Origin: Bdellovibrionales bacterium
GTDB taxonomy: Bacteria; Bdellovibrionota; Bdellovibrionia; Bdellovibrionales; UBA1609
DNA length: 36,156 nt
Direction of reading: 5' to 3'
NCBI GenBank assembly: GCA_007121385.1
Contig: SKLV01000012.1
Location: forward strand, 1-36,156
In this document: positions 16,892 to 25,076 of the stretch, one piece after another
Position numbering within the stretch: position 1 is the stretch's first letter
Layout of the letters: the number at the start of each line of letters is the position of its first letter
Notes under the pieces: model-generated
What the model saw: the letters and a program-made list of their open reading frames with translations, nothing else
Told to the model about the DNA's origin: nothing
Databases searched by the model: none
Program-made: the position numbers and the translations under genes

Positions 16892-17989
16892 CTAGCGTGT
16901 TGCAGTTTGGTGGTTAGAGCGTAATTTCTGGGCCAAGAGCTTGTTGTGAATGGGGGACCAGGTTTCTCCGACGATGGCCCAGGGGCCAGGGTTCACATCA
17001 GAGCCATTATTCAATCTCTCAAGATAGAGAAACTTTTCCCCAAAGTCCGAGATCCGATCGGACTCGTAGCCTTGAACGAAGCGGATGACGGCCCTGGACC
17101 CATGGATCAAAACTTTGGGCTCATAGGTTTGCACCCGAATAAAGCTGTAGCGGTTTTTGAGTCCCTCTTTGTGCCTCTTCCAGGCCCGGCGATTCATTCC
17201 TCCAGACTCAAAGTCTGGATGGTAAAACTCCATATAGCGGTCAATGTCTTGGGACTCCCAGGCCTGTCGCCAGTTCTCTAGCCAGGTGAGCATTTGAGAA
17301 GAGTTGAGCCTTTGCCGAGCGGGGTCAATGTACTCTGTGCTCTCTTCGACAATAATGGGAGTGCGCCCTAAGGTGATGTATTTTTGAATATCATCCATGT
17401 GCTCATTGCGGATCACCACACAGCCTCGAGAGCCTCGCCAAAGGGAGGTGGTGTCGGGGATCCCATGGAGCCAAATCCCCGAGCCTGTCTTTCTGTCCCT
17501 TCGGTCAAAAAAATTGGGATAGTCCATGGTAAAAGCTCTCACTCCATACTCGTCAAAGTTCAGTTGGCGACCCTGATACATATGCTCAAAAAAATAAATC
17601 CCTCGCGGAGTCTTGAGGTCACCTAAAATCATTTTGTCCCCAGGGACTCGCCCCAGGTCTGTGGAGTAAGAAGTCACGAAAACGATTTGGCCATTGCGGT
17701 TTCTCCACACCGAAAGAGTTCTTCGCGCCTTGTCCACCACAATGGCATAGGGTGAGAAGTAAAGCCCCTGCCCCAGATGAGCCAGAGCGCTGGGAATGGA
17801 GCCCGGCACGGGGACAAAAGGGGGCGGGTCTGGGCGAAACTCTCCATTGATGGGCTCGGCGGTCGACTCCGTCTCGGTTTGAGAGTAGGCGTCCTCCTCG
17901 GAAACCATAGAGGGGGAGGCCTGAGCCAGGCTGAATGCGCAAAGCGTTATTGTGAGAGCTACAAGAGCTCGAAATCTAGCTGTGGACAT
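16892..17989 (-). CDS. L,D-transpeptidase (YkuD) with C-terminal NTF2/SnoaL-like domain (Csd6/Pgp2-like architecture)
   Basis: IVVDKARRTLSVWRNRNGQIVFVTSYSTDLG, KTPRGIYFF, GIWLHGIPDTTSLWRGSRGCVVIRN (HG...S-R-G-C), C-terminal NWRQAWESQDIDRYMEFYHPDFESGG. Confidence 0.88.
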   Translation of the reverse strand: MSTARFRALVALTITLCAFSLAQASPSMVSEEDAYSQTETESTAEPINGEFRPDPPPFVPVPGSIPSALAHLGQGLYFSPYAIVVDKARRTLSVWRNRNGQIVFVTSYSTDLGRVPGDKMILGDLKTPRGIYFFEHMYQGRQLNFDEYGVRAFTMDYPNFFDRRDRKTGSGIWLHGIPDTTSLWRGSRGCVVIRNEHMDDIQKYITLGRTPIIVEESTEYIDPARQRLNSSQMLTWLENWRQAWESQDIDRYMEFYHPDFESGGMNRRAWKRHKEGLKNRYSFIRVQTYEPKVLIHGSRAVIRFVQGYESDRISDFGEKFLYLERLNNGSDVNPGPWAIVGETWSPIHNKLLAQKLRSNHQTATR

Positions 17990-18158
17990 GGTCCTATTAC
18001 AGAGACCGGGGTCTATAATGTCAAGAAAAGGCCAGAGGTGTCTCCCCTTGAGGCGCAGAGAGTCCCATTTTTACGAAGCGGGTCAAAAACTCACGTCCTC
18101 GCTTAAAGGCTTAGGACTTTGTGCCGATAAGATCCTTGTTCAGCAAGGGGAGGTGAAT

Positions 18159-18659
18159 ATGGCTGATGAAGCGCAAGAGCCTAAATCGGATAGCGCCTTT
18201 AAAAAACTATGGCCCATTCTCTTTGCCACGGGAAATCTTCTCGGTGTGGGTCTAGGGGCTTTTTTGGTCTATGTCTCGACCATTGGCTATCAGCCCCCTT
18301 CAATGGCTGAGGAAGAGCTGCTCTCCGAAGTGCATGAGTTTTATCGACACTTGGAGGCCGGGCCGGTGATGTTCACTCTGGAGCCCTTTAACACCAACTT
18401 AGATGGAGTTCCGCGCCGATTGATTCGCATGGAGGTCAACTTGGAGATGTTGGATCAAAGGGGCTTTGAGGAGATCTTTACTCTGGGGGCTGAGGCCAGG
18501 GACTCTATCATTCGCATTCTCAACAACACCCGATATGATGACATTGAAACCGTTCAGGGGAAGCTGCACCTCAAAAATCAGATTGTCTCCCAGCTCAATG
18601 GCTTCCTTCATCAGGGTGTCATTCAAAACGTGTACTTTTCAGATTTTGTAGTTCAATAA
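18159..18659 (+). CDS. FliL-like flagellar basal body-associated protein
   Basis: Single N-terminal TM; FTLEPFNTNLDG...RLIRMEVNLEM...RDSIIRILNNTRYDDIETVQGKLHLKNQIVSQLNGFL...VYFSDFVVQ; GGGGAGGTGA SD before ATG 18159. Confidence 0.78.
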   Translation: MADEAQEPKSDSAFKKLWPILFATGNLLGVGLGAFLVYVSTIGYQPPSMAEEELLSEVHEFYRHLEAGPVMFTLEPFNTNLDGVPRRLIRMEVNLEMLDQRGFEEIFTLGAEARDSIIRILNNTRYDDIETVQGKLHLKNQIVSQLNGFLHQGVIQNVYFSDFVVQ

Positions 18660-18673
18660 GTCTTCCGCCTAAA

Positions 18674-18702
18674 TTGACAGCTCTAATGAGCTCCCGCACA
18701 AT
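18674..18702 (+). promoter_or_regulatory. Candidate sigma70 promoter for the M16 pair (TTGACA-N17-CACAAT), with inverted repeat AGCTC-TAAT-GAGCT
   Basis: Perfect -35 at 18674-18679, 17-nt spacer, CACAAT 18697-18702; inverted repeat 18679-18692 overlaps the -35 end and spacer. Confidence 0.5.
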
Positions 18703-18739
18703 GGGGAGAATTGACCTGTTGTAAAGGGAGGGCTTTAGG

Positions 18740-20119
18740 GTGACTAAATTTTTTGCTCTCGGTCTTGTTTTATCCATTTTGGCCAGCCCGGTCCTCCGGG
18801 CCACAGAGGTGACCCCGGCCGTTTCGGCCGCGGAATTGGCCAATATGATCCGCCTTGAGGTGGAAAGGTACACTTTACCCAATGGCTTAACGGTGCTTTT
18901 ACACCAGGATCACTCGGCCCCCATTATCAGCTATCATCAGTGGTACCGGGTGGGCTCCAGGGATGAAGAGCCGGGCCGAACTGGGTTGGCCCACTTTTTT
19001 GAACACCTGATGTTCAAGGGGACGCCGCGCTTTTCCAGTCGGGAGTTGGATCGACTGATTCAGTCAAACGGGGGTACCTACAACGCCTTTACCAGTAAAG
19101 ATGTGACAGCTTATCACACCACCTTGCCAGCCGGAAAACTTGAACTCATTGTGGATATTGAAGCTGATCGCATGCGCCATCTGATTTTTGATGAAAGTGA
19201 GATTGCCAGTGAGAGAGAGGTGGTGAAGGAGGAGAGGCGTTTTCGCGTGGAGGACAGCGTTCCCGGCTCTCTCAATGAGGCGATGTGGAACACCATTTTT
19301 CGCGTCCATCCCTATCGTTGGCCAGTGATCGGTTATATGGCCGACCTTAAGGCCGCAACCATGGATGATCTCAAGGCCTTTTACCGCCGCTTCTACAGTC
19401 CCAACAATTCAGTGGTGGTCATTTCTGGGTCTTTTGACAAAGCAGAGGCCCGTCGGCTGATTGAAAAGCACTTTGGACCCATTCCTGCTGGCGAGAGCAT
19501 TGAGAGGAATTATCCCGAGGAGCCAGTCCAAAATGCCGAGCGCAGTGTGGTGCTGCGGCGGGACGTTCAGAACCCCACCATCGCTGTGGGCTTTAGAGGG
19601 GTGGATGCTCAGAGCCCCAAGGCCCACGCTTTGGATCTATTGTCGAGTATTCTGGCCGGAGGCGACTCCAGTCGACTGCACCGCCGTTTGGTCTATCGAG
19701 AACAGACAGCGACTTCGGTTTCCGCCTTTTCTTATGCCGGGGCCAGTCCGGGTGTATTTCAAATCACCGCCAGTGTGAAGCCTGGGGTGGACCCCAATCA
19801 GGTGCTGCGCTCCATCTATGCTGAGATTTATCGGGCGCGCAATGCTCTGGTCACTCCTCAGGAGCTGGAGAAGGTTCGCAACCAGGTGATGAAGGGCTAT
19901 GTGGACGCCATGAAGACCATTGAAGGCAAGGCCCGGGTCCTAGCCTATGCTGAAGTGGTCTATGGGTCCTACTCACGAATTTTTGAGGATCTGGCTCGCT
20001 ACGCTGAGGTGACCCCCGAGCAAATCCGAGAGGCTGCTCAAGCTCACCTGAGGCCGGAACAGCGATCTGTCATTCAGATTTTACCAAGGGTGGCGCCTGG
20101 CTCGCCACGGGAGTCTTAA
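18740..20119 (+). CDS. M16-family zinc metallopeptidase (catalytic HxxEH)
   Basis: RTGLAHFFEHLMFKGT (HFFEH), downstream EREVVKEERR; GTG start. Confidence 0.93.
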   Translation: MTKFFALGLVLSILASPVLRATEVTPAVSAAELANMIRLEVERYTLPNGLTVLLHQDHSAPIISYHQWYRVGSRDEEPGRTGLAHFFEHLMFKGTPRFSSRELDRLIQSNGGTYNAFTSKDVTAYHTTLPAGKLELIVDIEADRMRHLIFDESEIASEREVVKEERRFRVEDSVPGSLNEAMWNTIFRVHPYRWPVIGYMADLKAATMDDLKAFYRRFYSPNNSVVVISGSFDKAEARRLIEKHFGPIPAGESIERNYPEEPVQNAERSVVLRRDVQNPTIAVGFRGVDAQSPKAHALDLLSSILAGGDSSRLHRRLVYREQTATSVSAFSYAGASPGVFQITASVKPGVDPNQVLRSIYAEIYRARNALVTPQELEKVRNQVMKGYVDAMKTIEGKARVLAYAEVVYGSYSRIFEDLARYAEVTPEQIREAAQAHLRPEQRSVIQILPRVAPGSPRES

Positions 20120-20120
20120 C

Positions 20121-21515
20121 ATGAGGTGCTTCAAAGGACTGATAGGCTTTATGGCTTTGTTTTCAGTGGCCTGTGCCACTTTGCCAAGTGGGAGAGCTCC
20201 CTTTCAGTTGAGACCTTTTACCGAAGTCCAGTTGGACAACGGTCTGCCCGTGCTTTTGATTCCAGATCAGAGTCTGCCCTACATCTCATTGGTTCTCCTG
20301 ATTCACTCAGGAGCGGCAGACGATCCTCAGGGTCAAGCGGGTCTGGCTTCCCTGGTGGGAGACCTGCTCAATAAGGGAACCACGTCACGATCGGCTGTAG
20401 AGTTGTCTGACTCTCTGGCCCAAATCGGGGCGGGGTTTTCGGTTTCCGTGGGTCAAGACTACACTTTTGTGTCGGCGAGCAGCCTTTCTTTTCACTTTGA
20501 GCCTTTGCTCAGGGATTTTGCCGAAATTCTCACTGAGCCCACCTTTACCCAAGTGGAAGTGAATCGGGTTCGCCAGCGGCGCCTGGCTGAGCTGCAGAGG
20601 GTGGTGGATCAGCCCACGGGCTTTGCGGCTCGAGCCTTTCAGCAGATTTTATATGGGACAGAGCACCCCTATGGACGTCCTTCCTCGGGGACGCTGGCAG
20701 ATGTGAGAGCTATGCGGCGAGCGAATATTATTCGCTACTATTTAACACACTATCGTCCCAACAACGCCCAGCTGGCCGTGGTCGGAAACTTTAATCAGGA
20801 CAGTATTCAAGAGGATCTCAACCGGGCTTTGGCCAACTGGGAGGCCAGGGAAAGACCCCCCTTGGAGCTGGCCCAATTCCCCGAGATCAATGGTCGGCAG
20901 GTTCATATGGTCCACAAGGGAGACCTCACTCAAACTCAAATCCTTATAGGGCATGGGGGGATTCAGCGGACGGATCCTGACTTTCTCACTTTGCGTGTGG
21001 CCAACAGCATTTTGGGAGGGGCCTTTTCTAGCCGATTGATGGATGAGATTCGTGAGGTCAGGGGCTTAACCTATTCAGTGAGCTCCGAGATTGGCTCAGG
21101 TCGGGACCGAGGTCTGTTTTCCATTCGTAGCTTCACCCGTCATGAAAAGGCGGGAGAGACTGTTCAGGTCGCTCTAGGAGTTTTAGAAAAGTTGATTGAA
21201 GAGGGGGTCACAGATAGGGAGGTGAGGGACGCCAAGGCCCTTCTCAAAGGAATATTTCCTCGAGCCATAGAAACTCCAGAGCGCCTGGCACAGAACCTCT
21301 TGATTTTACGCTATCATGGAATTGGAGATGATTATCTTCGGGACTATTTCCGCAACCTGGATCGCATCCGGGCTCGCGATGTGAATCGGGCCATCCGGAA
21401 GCACTTGGATGCTCAGAACCTGCGCATCGTTTTGTTCACCCATCGAGAGCAGGTGGAAGCCCAGCTGAAAGACTTTGAGCCAATAGAACACCATAGTTTT
21501 GAGGACTTTCGTTAG
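20121..21515 (+). CDS. M16-family peptidase-like lipoprotein lacking HxxEH (inactive partner)
   Basis: Lipobox MALFSVAC; M16 fold sequence PQGQAGLASLVGDLLNKGT with no HxxEH; adjacent to the catalytic M16. Confidence 0.9.
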   Translation: MRCFKGLIGFMALFSVACATLPSGRAPFQLRPFTEVQLDNGLPVLLIPDQSLPYISLVLLIHSGAADDPQGQAGLASLVGDLLNKGTTSRSAVELSDSLAQIGAGFSVSVGQDYTFVSASSLSFHFEPLLRDFAEILTEPTFTQVEVNRVRQRRLAELQRVVDQPTGFAARAFQQILYGTEHPYGRPSSGTLADVRAMRRANIIRYYLTHYRPNNAQLAVVGNFNQDSIQEDLNRALANWEARERPPLELAQFPEINGRQVHMVHKGDLTQTQILIGHGGIQRTDPDFLTLRVANSILGGAFSSRLMDEIREVRGLTYSVSSEIGSGRDRGLFSIRSFTRHEKAGETVQVALGVLEKLIEEGVTDREVRDAKALLKGIFPRAIETPERLAQNLLILRYHGIGDDYLRDYFRNLDRIRARDVNRAIRKHLDAQNLRIVLFTHREQVEAQLKDFEPIEHHSFEDFR

Positions 21516-22267
21516 CCTCTGCTTCGGCGCCGCTTTTTGTTTTTTTGACCCTGGGGCCAAAACCACAGGGCAAAAGCTCCCAAAAATAGAAGTCCTAAGA
21601 TGATCCAGGGGAGCCAGGAGGAGAGTCCCTCTGTGGTTCCCGACTTGGATTGGGCTTCCAGGCCAGAGAGGTTTAAGCTCTGAAAGCCTCCTTCAGAAAG
21701 GGCTCCGGATGCAGTGACTTCCGCTAAGGCCAGGTCGGACCAGACCTCTAGGGGAGGCAGACGGATGCTGGAGAGGACGGACTGAAAGTGCAAATTATAG
21801 GCCTCCCACTGACTGGAGTGGGCCGAAAAGCTCAGCAGCACGGAAAGGCCTCGGGCCGAGGTGGCCACATAACGAGTATTGAATTGGGGGATCTCGCTGG
21901 CAAAATGAGTGGCATCCACCCATTCGACTCCACCGAGTTCGAGGACAGTGTGAGCAGTGACCTCAGAGCGCTGTGGGGCGGACCCCGTGCGAATGGCGGT
22001 GGCCCTGGGCTCAAGGAGGCGTCTCTTTAAAAAGTCCAAGTTCTCTTCGGCACTGACCTGCTTGGCTGAGACCACCAGGATGGCCTGTCGGCTGAGGGCG
22101 GGGTCCTCTGGCTGACAGACAATATCGGCCCCATCCTTTTGGCAGTCCCAACCAGGCGGGACCTGGAAGCCCATATAATTGGTCTGGATCAGAGTTTGGC
22201 CCCAGGCTGGCCCAACTCCAGAGCTGAGTAGCAAGCAGGCTAAGTGGATCAAGGCGATGGGTTTCAT
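21512..22267 (-). CDS. Signal peptide + extracytoplasmic domain + C-terminal TM with basic tail; paralog of next gene
   Basis: MGFQVPPGWDCQ...FNTRYVATSARGLSVLLSFSAHSSQWEAY...SSIRLPP...SWLPWIILGLLFLGAFALWFWPQGQKNKKRRRSRG. Confidence 0.75.
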   Translation of the reverse strand: MKPIALIHLACLLLSSGVGPAWGQTLIQTNYMGFQVPPGWDCQKDGADIVCQPEDPALSRQAILVVSAKQVSAEENLDFLKRRLLEPRATAIRTGSAPQRSEVTAHTVLELGGVEWVDATHFASEIPQFNTRYVATSARGLSVLLSFSAHSSQWEAYNLHFQSVLSSIRLPPLEVWSDLALAEVTASGALSEGGFQSLNLSGLEAQSKSGTTEGLSSWLPWIILGLLFLGAFALWFWPQGQKNKKRRRSRG

Positions 22268-23040
22268 GAGGGTTTTGACTTAGGCCTTCTTTTTTTCTTG
22301 GGCTGAGGCTTTTTTCTCAATAAGAGCAATCCCGCAGAGAGAATAATCACCCCCAAAGCCAACCAAGTGAGAGCCGAGGAGCCCCCTGATCCTCCCTCCT
22401 CCTCATCCATATAGAGGTCTAAGTCTCCACTTAAAATAGTGCCCACCGGAGTTCCCAGGCTTTCGTGGGCTCCACGCACACCATGAGCTCCCCCCTGGCG
22501 GAGGAGGTCCTGAGTGGCCACCACTCGCAAGCTGTTGATGGCCCGCAAAAAGTCCGGGCTGTAGCGAGTGTAAAAGTTGCGGTGAGCACTAAAGGTGACC
22601 AAAATGGCAATTCGATCCTTTGTGGTGATCAGATAGCGAGTGTAATAGGAGTTGATCTCACTTCCAATTTGCAGGCCATCCACCCAGGTGTGGTTGTCGA
22701 TGTTCACTCGATTGACCTGCACCACTTGAGAGGCCTGAGTGCTTCCATCGGGGCGAGCCAAATTGCGCACCGATTTCAGGTGGTTTTCGTAGTTTTCAAG
22801 ACTGTCTCCTGGCCCCAGTTCTTTGGCCGTGAGAATAATAACCGCCTCTTTGGGCTTTTGCTCGTTGTTGACGCAAACCCATTCGGTGTTCTCCATACTG
22901 CAGTTCCAGCGCTCGGGAAGTTCAAAGCTGACGTAGGCGTTACGAAAACGCCGAGCCTCTGCAGGGAGGCCCATCAGGGCAATCAGAGCCAGGATTCCAA
23001 GCTGAGCGAGAGGCCACGAAAGGCGAGAGGAGTATTTCAT
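22264..23040 (-). CDS. Signal peptide + extracytoplasmic domain + GGSGGSS linker + C-terminal TM with basic tail; paralog of 21512-22267
   Basis: VSFELPERWNCSM...YYTRYLITTKDRIAILVTFSAHRNFYTRYSPDFLRAINSLR...EEEGGSGGSSALTWLALGVIILSAGLLLLRKKPQPKKKRR. Confidence 0.75.
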   Translation of the reverse strand: MKYSSRLSWPLAQLGILALIALMGLPAEARRFRNAYVSFELPERWNCSMENTEWVCVNNEQKPKEAVIILTAKELGPGDSLENYENHLKSVRNLARPDGSTQASQVVQVNRVNIDNHTWVDGLQIGSEINSYYTRYLITTKDRIAILVTFSAHRNFYTRYSPDFLRAINSLRVVATQDLLRQGGAHGVRGAHESLGTPVGTILSGDLDLYMDEEEGGSGGSSALTWLALGVIILSAGLLLLRKKPQPKKKRRPKSKPS

Positions 23041-23088
23041 TTCTTTAGTGTAGAGGAAAAACTCAAATCCTTGCAGCTCAAAATGAGA

Positions 23089-23114
23089 CTTAAGGTCAGG
23101 CTCTCGACCTTAGG
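23089..23114 (-). terminator. Strong stem-loop directly after the subtilase stop codon (terminator/attenuator candidate)
   Basis: CTTAAGGTC-AGGCTCTC-GACCTTAGG, 9 pairs with one G-U; no clear poly-U tail. Confidence 0.4.
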
Positions 23115-23116
23115 CC

Positions 23117-24820
23117 TTAAGGTGTCTCACTTTGAGGCGTCAGAGCCAGTTCAAGCGCTTGGGCGGAGTTAAAAAAGCGACTGGAGCCCACAAAGGGTCT
23201 GAGTCGAGAGTCAAAATCCCCACTTTGGCGCAGGAGGCTTCTCAGCTCCGAGGCAGAGAGTTCTGGTCGCAGGCTTAAAATTTTTGCGGCCGTCCCCGCC
23301 ACCAGGGGAGCTGCCATGGAGGTGCCGGCGCTTTCGTGGTAGGTTAATCCTCTGGGGTTATCGATATAACAAGACTTTAGCTTGGCTCCGCCAATGGTGC
23401 TACCTCCTGGGGCAATCACATCCACGCTGTGAGCTCCAAAGTTGGAGTAGGAGGCCACAATTCCAAACTCATCCTTGGCCGCCACAGAGACCACATTGTC
23501 ATTGGGCAGAGAGGCCGGGAACATGGGAATGCGATCATTGCTCACCCCAAAGCCTCCAAGGCCATTGCCGGCGGCCGCGACAATGAGGACTCCCTGAGAT
23601 TCGGCATACTGAACAGCCCGAGTGACAATGGGAGAGACGATCTGGTAGTAGCCAGCGGAAAGGTTGATCACTCGAGCTCCTTGGTCCACGGCATAGTAAA
23701 TGGCTCCCGCCATAGAGCCCAAGTCTCCGCCCAAGCTATCGAGGACTTTGAGGGAGAGAATTTGCACATTTCTCGCCACTCCAAAATGGGAGGAGGCGGC
23801 CAAGCCCGCCACATGGCTGCCGTGACCACTGTCATCAAAGGGGTAGGGGTCACCATTGCGAAAGTCGTAGCCCACCACATCGTCAATAAAGCCATTGCCG
23901 TCGTCGTCGATTTGGTTGTCGGGAATTTCATTCGGGTTGATATAGATATTTCGTGCTAAAGCCGGGTGGTTGTAGTTGGTTCCCGAGTCAATGATGGCCA
24001 AAATCACTGGTGAGCTCTCTGGGGAATTCAGGTCAGGGGGAGTCTGCTGAGAGAGGATTTCCCAAGCTCGGGGAACTGAAATTTCCTCCAGGTGACCAAA
24101 CTGCTCAAGGGGATATTCAGCTTTATGCTTCAGGACCTCCTCCAAAGGGGGAGGGTTGAATTTTGGGTTGTCCGTCACAATAATTTGAAACTGTTCGCTG
24201 CGACAGTCTCCAGTTTCTGTTTTGCCCCTCAGAACAATGTCGTAAAGTCCAAGGCTGTCTGGTTTAAATTCCAGGTCAGTCCCTTGGGCAGAAGAGCGAA
24301 TTTTTTGCGAACCCAGGGGATGTCGCACCACCCAGGAAAACTCCTCCCCCGAGCCCTCCACAGTCAGTTGAAGGCTTTGCCCTAAGAGCATTCGCTGACC
24401 CGACTGCAGTCCTTGGGGCTTGACCACCTGAATAGGGGGACGGCCTGGAGCGGAGGGGCGGCAATCCTCTTCACCCAAGTTTTTGGCAAAGACTTGGGGT
24501 AACGAGATGTAGTGATTGGAGTCCGAGTGAACTCCGGCGGGCAATACTTGATGGAGATGATCTAAGTCAGTCCCAAAAATTTCATAGAGCTCATGTTTGG
24601 GGCTGATCACGCGAAACTCCAAATCCGGTTGAGTCTTGAGGAGATGAACCAGGTCCGTCTCCGCCAGACCCTGCACCACTTGACCGGTCTGACTCTGAGA
24701 CTCTGGAGCCATCTGGCGTTGACGGTCCCTGAACTGATCCAGCCCTGGGGCGCAAGCGGCCAGAACTGAGCTCAATAGAAGGATTCCCCATTGGCTCCTA
24801 TATGGCTTGAGTGTCCCCAT
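23117..24820 (-). CDS. S8 family subtilisin-like serine protease lipoprotein (ATG at 24820 preferred; track ORF starts 24898)
   Basis: Lipobox ILLLSSVLAAC; Asp IIDSGTNYNHPAL, His DSGHGSHVAGLAAS, Asn VAAAGNG, Ser GTSMAAPLVAGTA. Confidence 0.92.
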   Translation of the reverse strand: MGTLKPYRSQWGILLLSSVLAACAPGLDQFRDRQRQMAPESQSQTGQVVQGLAETDLVHLLKTQPDLEFRVISPKHELYEIFGTDLDHLHQVLPAGVHSDSNHYISLPQVFAKNLGEEDCRPSAPGRPPIQVVKPQGLQSGQRMLLGQSLQLTVEGSGEEFSWVVRHPLGSQKIRSSAQGTDLEFKPDSLGLYDIVLRGKTETGDCRSEQFQIIVTDNPKFNPPPLEEVLKHKAEYPLEQFGHLEEISVPRAWEILSQQTPPDLNSPESSPVILAIIDSGTNYNHPALARNIYINPNEIPDNQIDDDGNGFIDDVVGYDFRNGDPYPFDDSGHGSHVAGLAASSHFGVARNVQILSLKVLDSLGGDLGSMAGAIYYAVDQGARVINLSAGYYQIVSPIVTRAVQYAESQGVLIVAAAGNGLGGFGVSNDRIPMFPASLPNDNVVSVAAKDEFGIVASYSNFGAHSVDVIAPGGSTIGGAKLKSCYIDNPRGLTYHESAGTSMAAPLVAGTAAKILSLRPELSASELRSLLRQSGDFDSRLRPFVGSSRFFNSAQALELALTPQSETP

Positions 24821-24928
24821 CTCAATCCCCCCTTTGCTTCTCTCCCCCGAGAGACCCACATCCTGGACAGCTCGGATGAGGGAAGCAATTAATTCCAATT
24901 AAAATATAAAAAATTCAGCAATAAGTCG

Positions 24929-24949
24929 TTGATAAATCGCTGAAATCAA
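24929..24949. promoter_or_regulatory. LysR-box-like site TTGAT-N11-ATCAA between divergent lysR and subtilase genes
   Basis: TTGAT 24929-24933, 11-nt spacer, ATCAA 24945-24949; matches the classic T-N11-A dyad. Confidence 0.6.
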
Positions 24950-24984
24950 TCAATTTTACTGCAGGGCAATAAAATTTTCAGGCT

Positions 24985-25016
24985 GAGACCCTGTTAAATT
25001 CACAGAGCGGGGTCTC
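24985..25016 (+). promoter_or_regulatory. Stem-loop in the leader of the lysR gene
   Basis: GAGACC-CTGT-TAAATTC-ACAG-(AGCGG)-GGTCTC; a second stem CTCCG...CGGAG follows at 25016-25038. Confidence 0.45.
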
Positions 25017-25076
25017 TCCGGGCTTCAGGCTGGCGGAGCCTATTAAAGAATTTTATAGTCCCCTCAAGGAGGTCTA

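Noticed and set aside
22465-23172. 235-aa plus-strand ORF antisense to the tandem paralog gene
   Set aside because: The opposite strand carries a signal peptide, TM and paralog similarity; this one has none.
23429-23959. 176-aa plus-strand ORF antisense to the subtilase
   Set aside because: The subtilase catalytic motifs on the minus strand are decisive.
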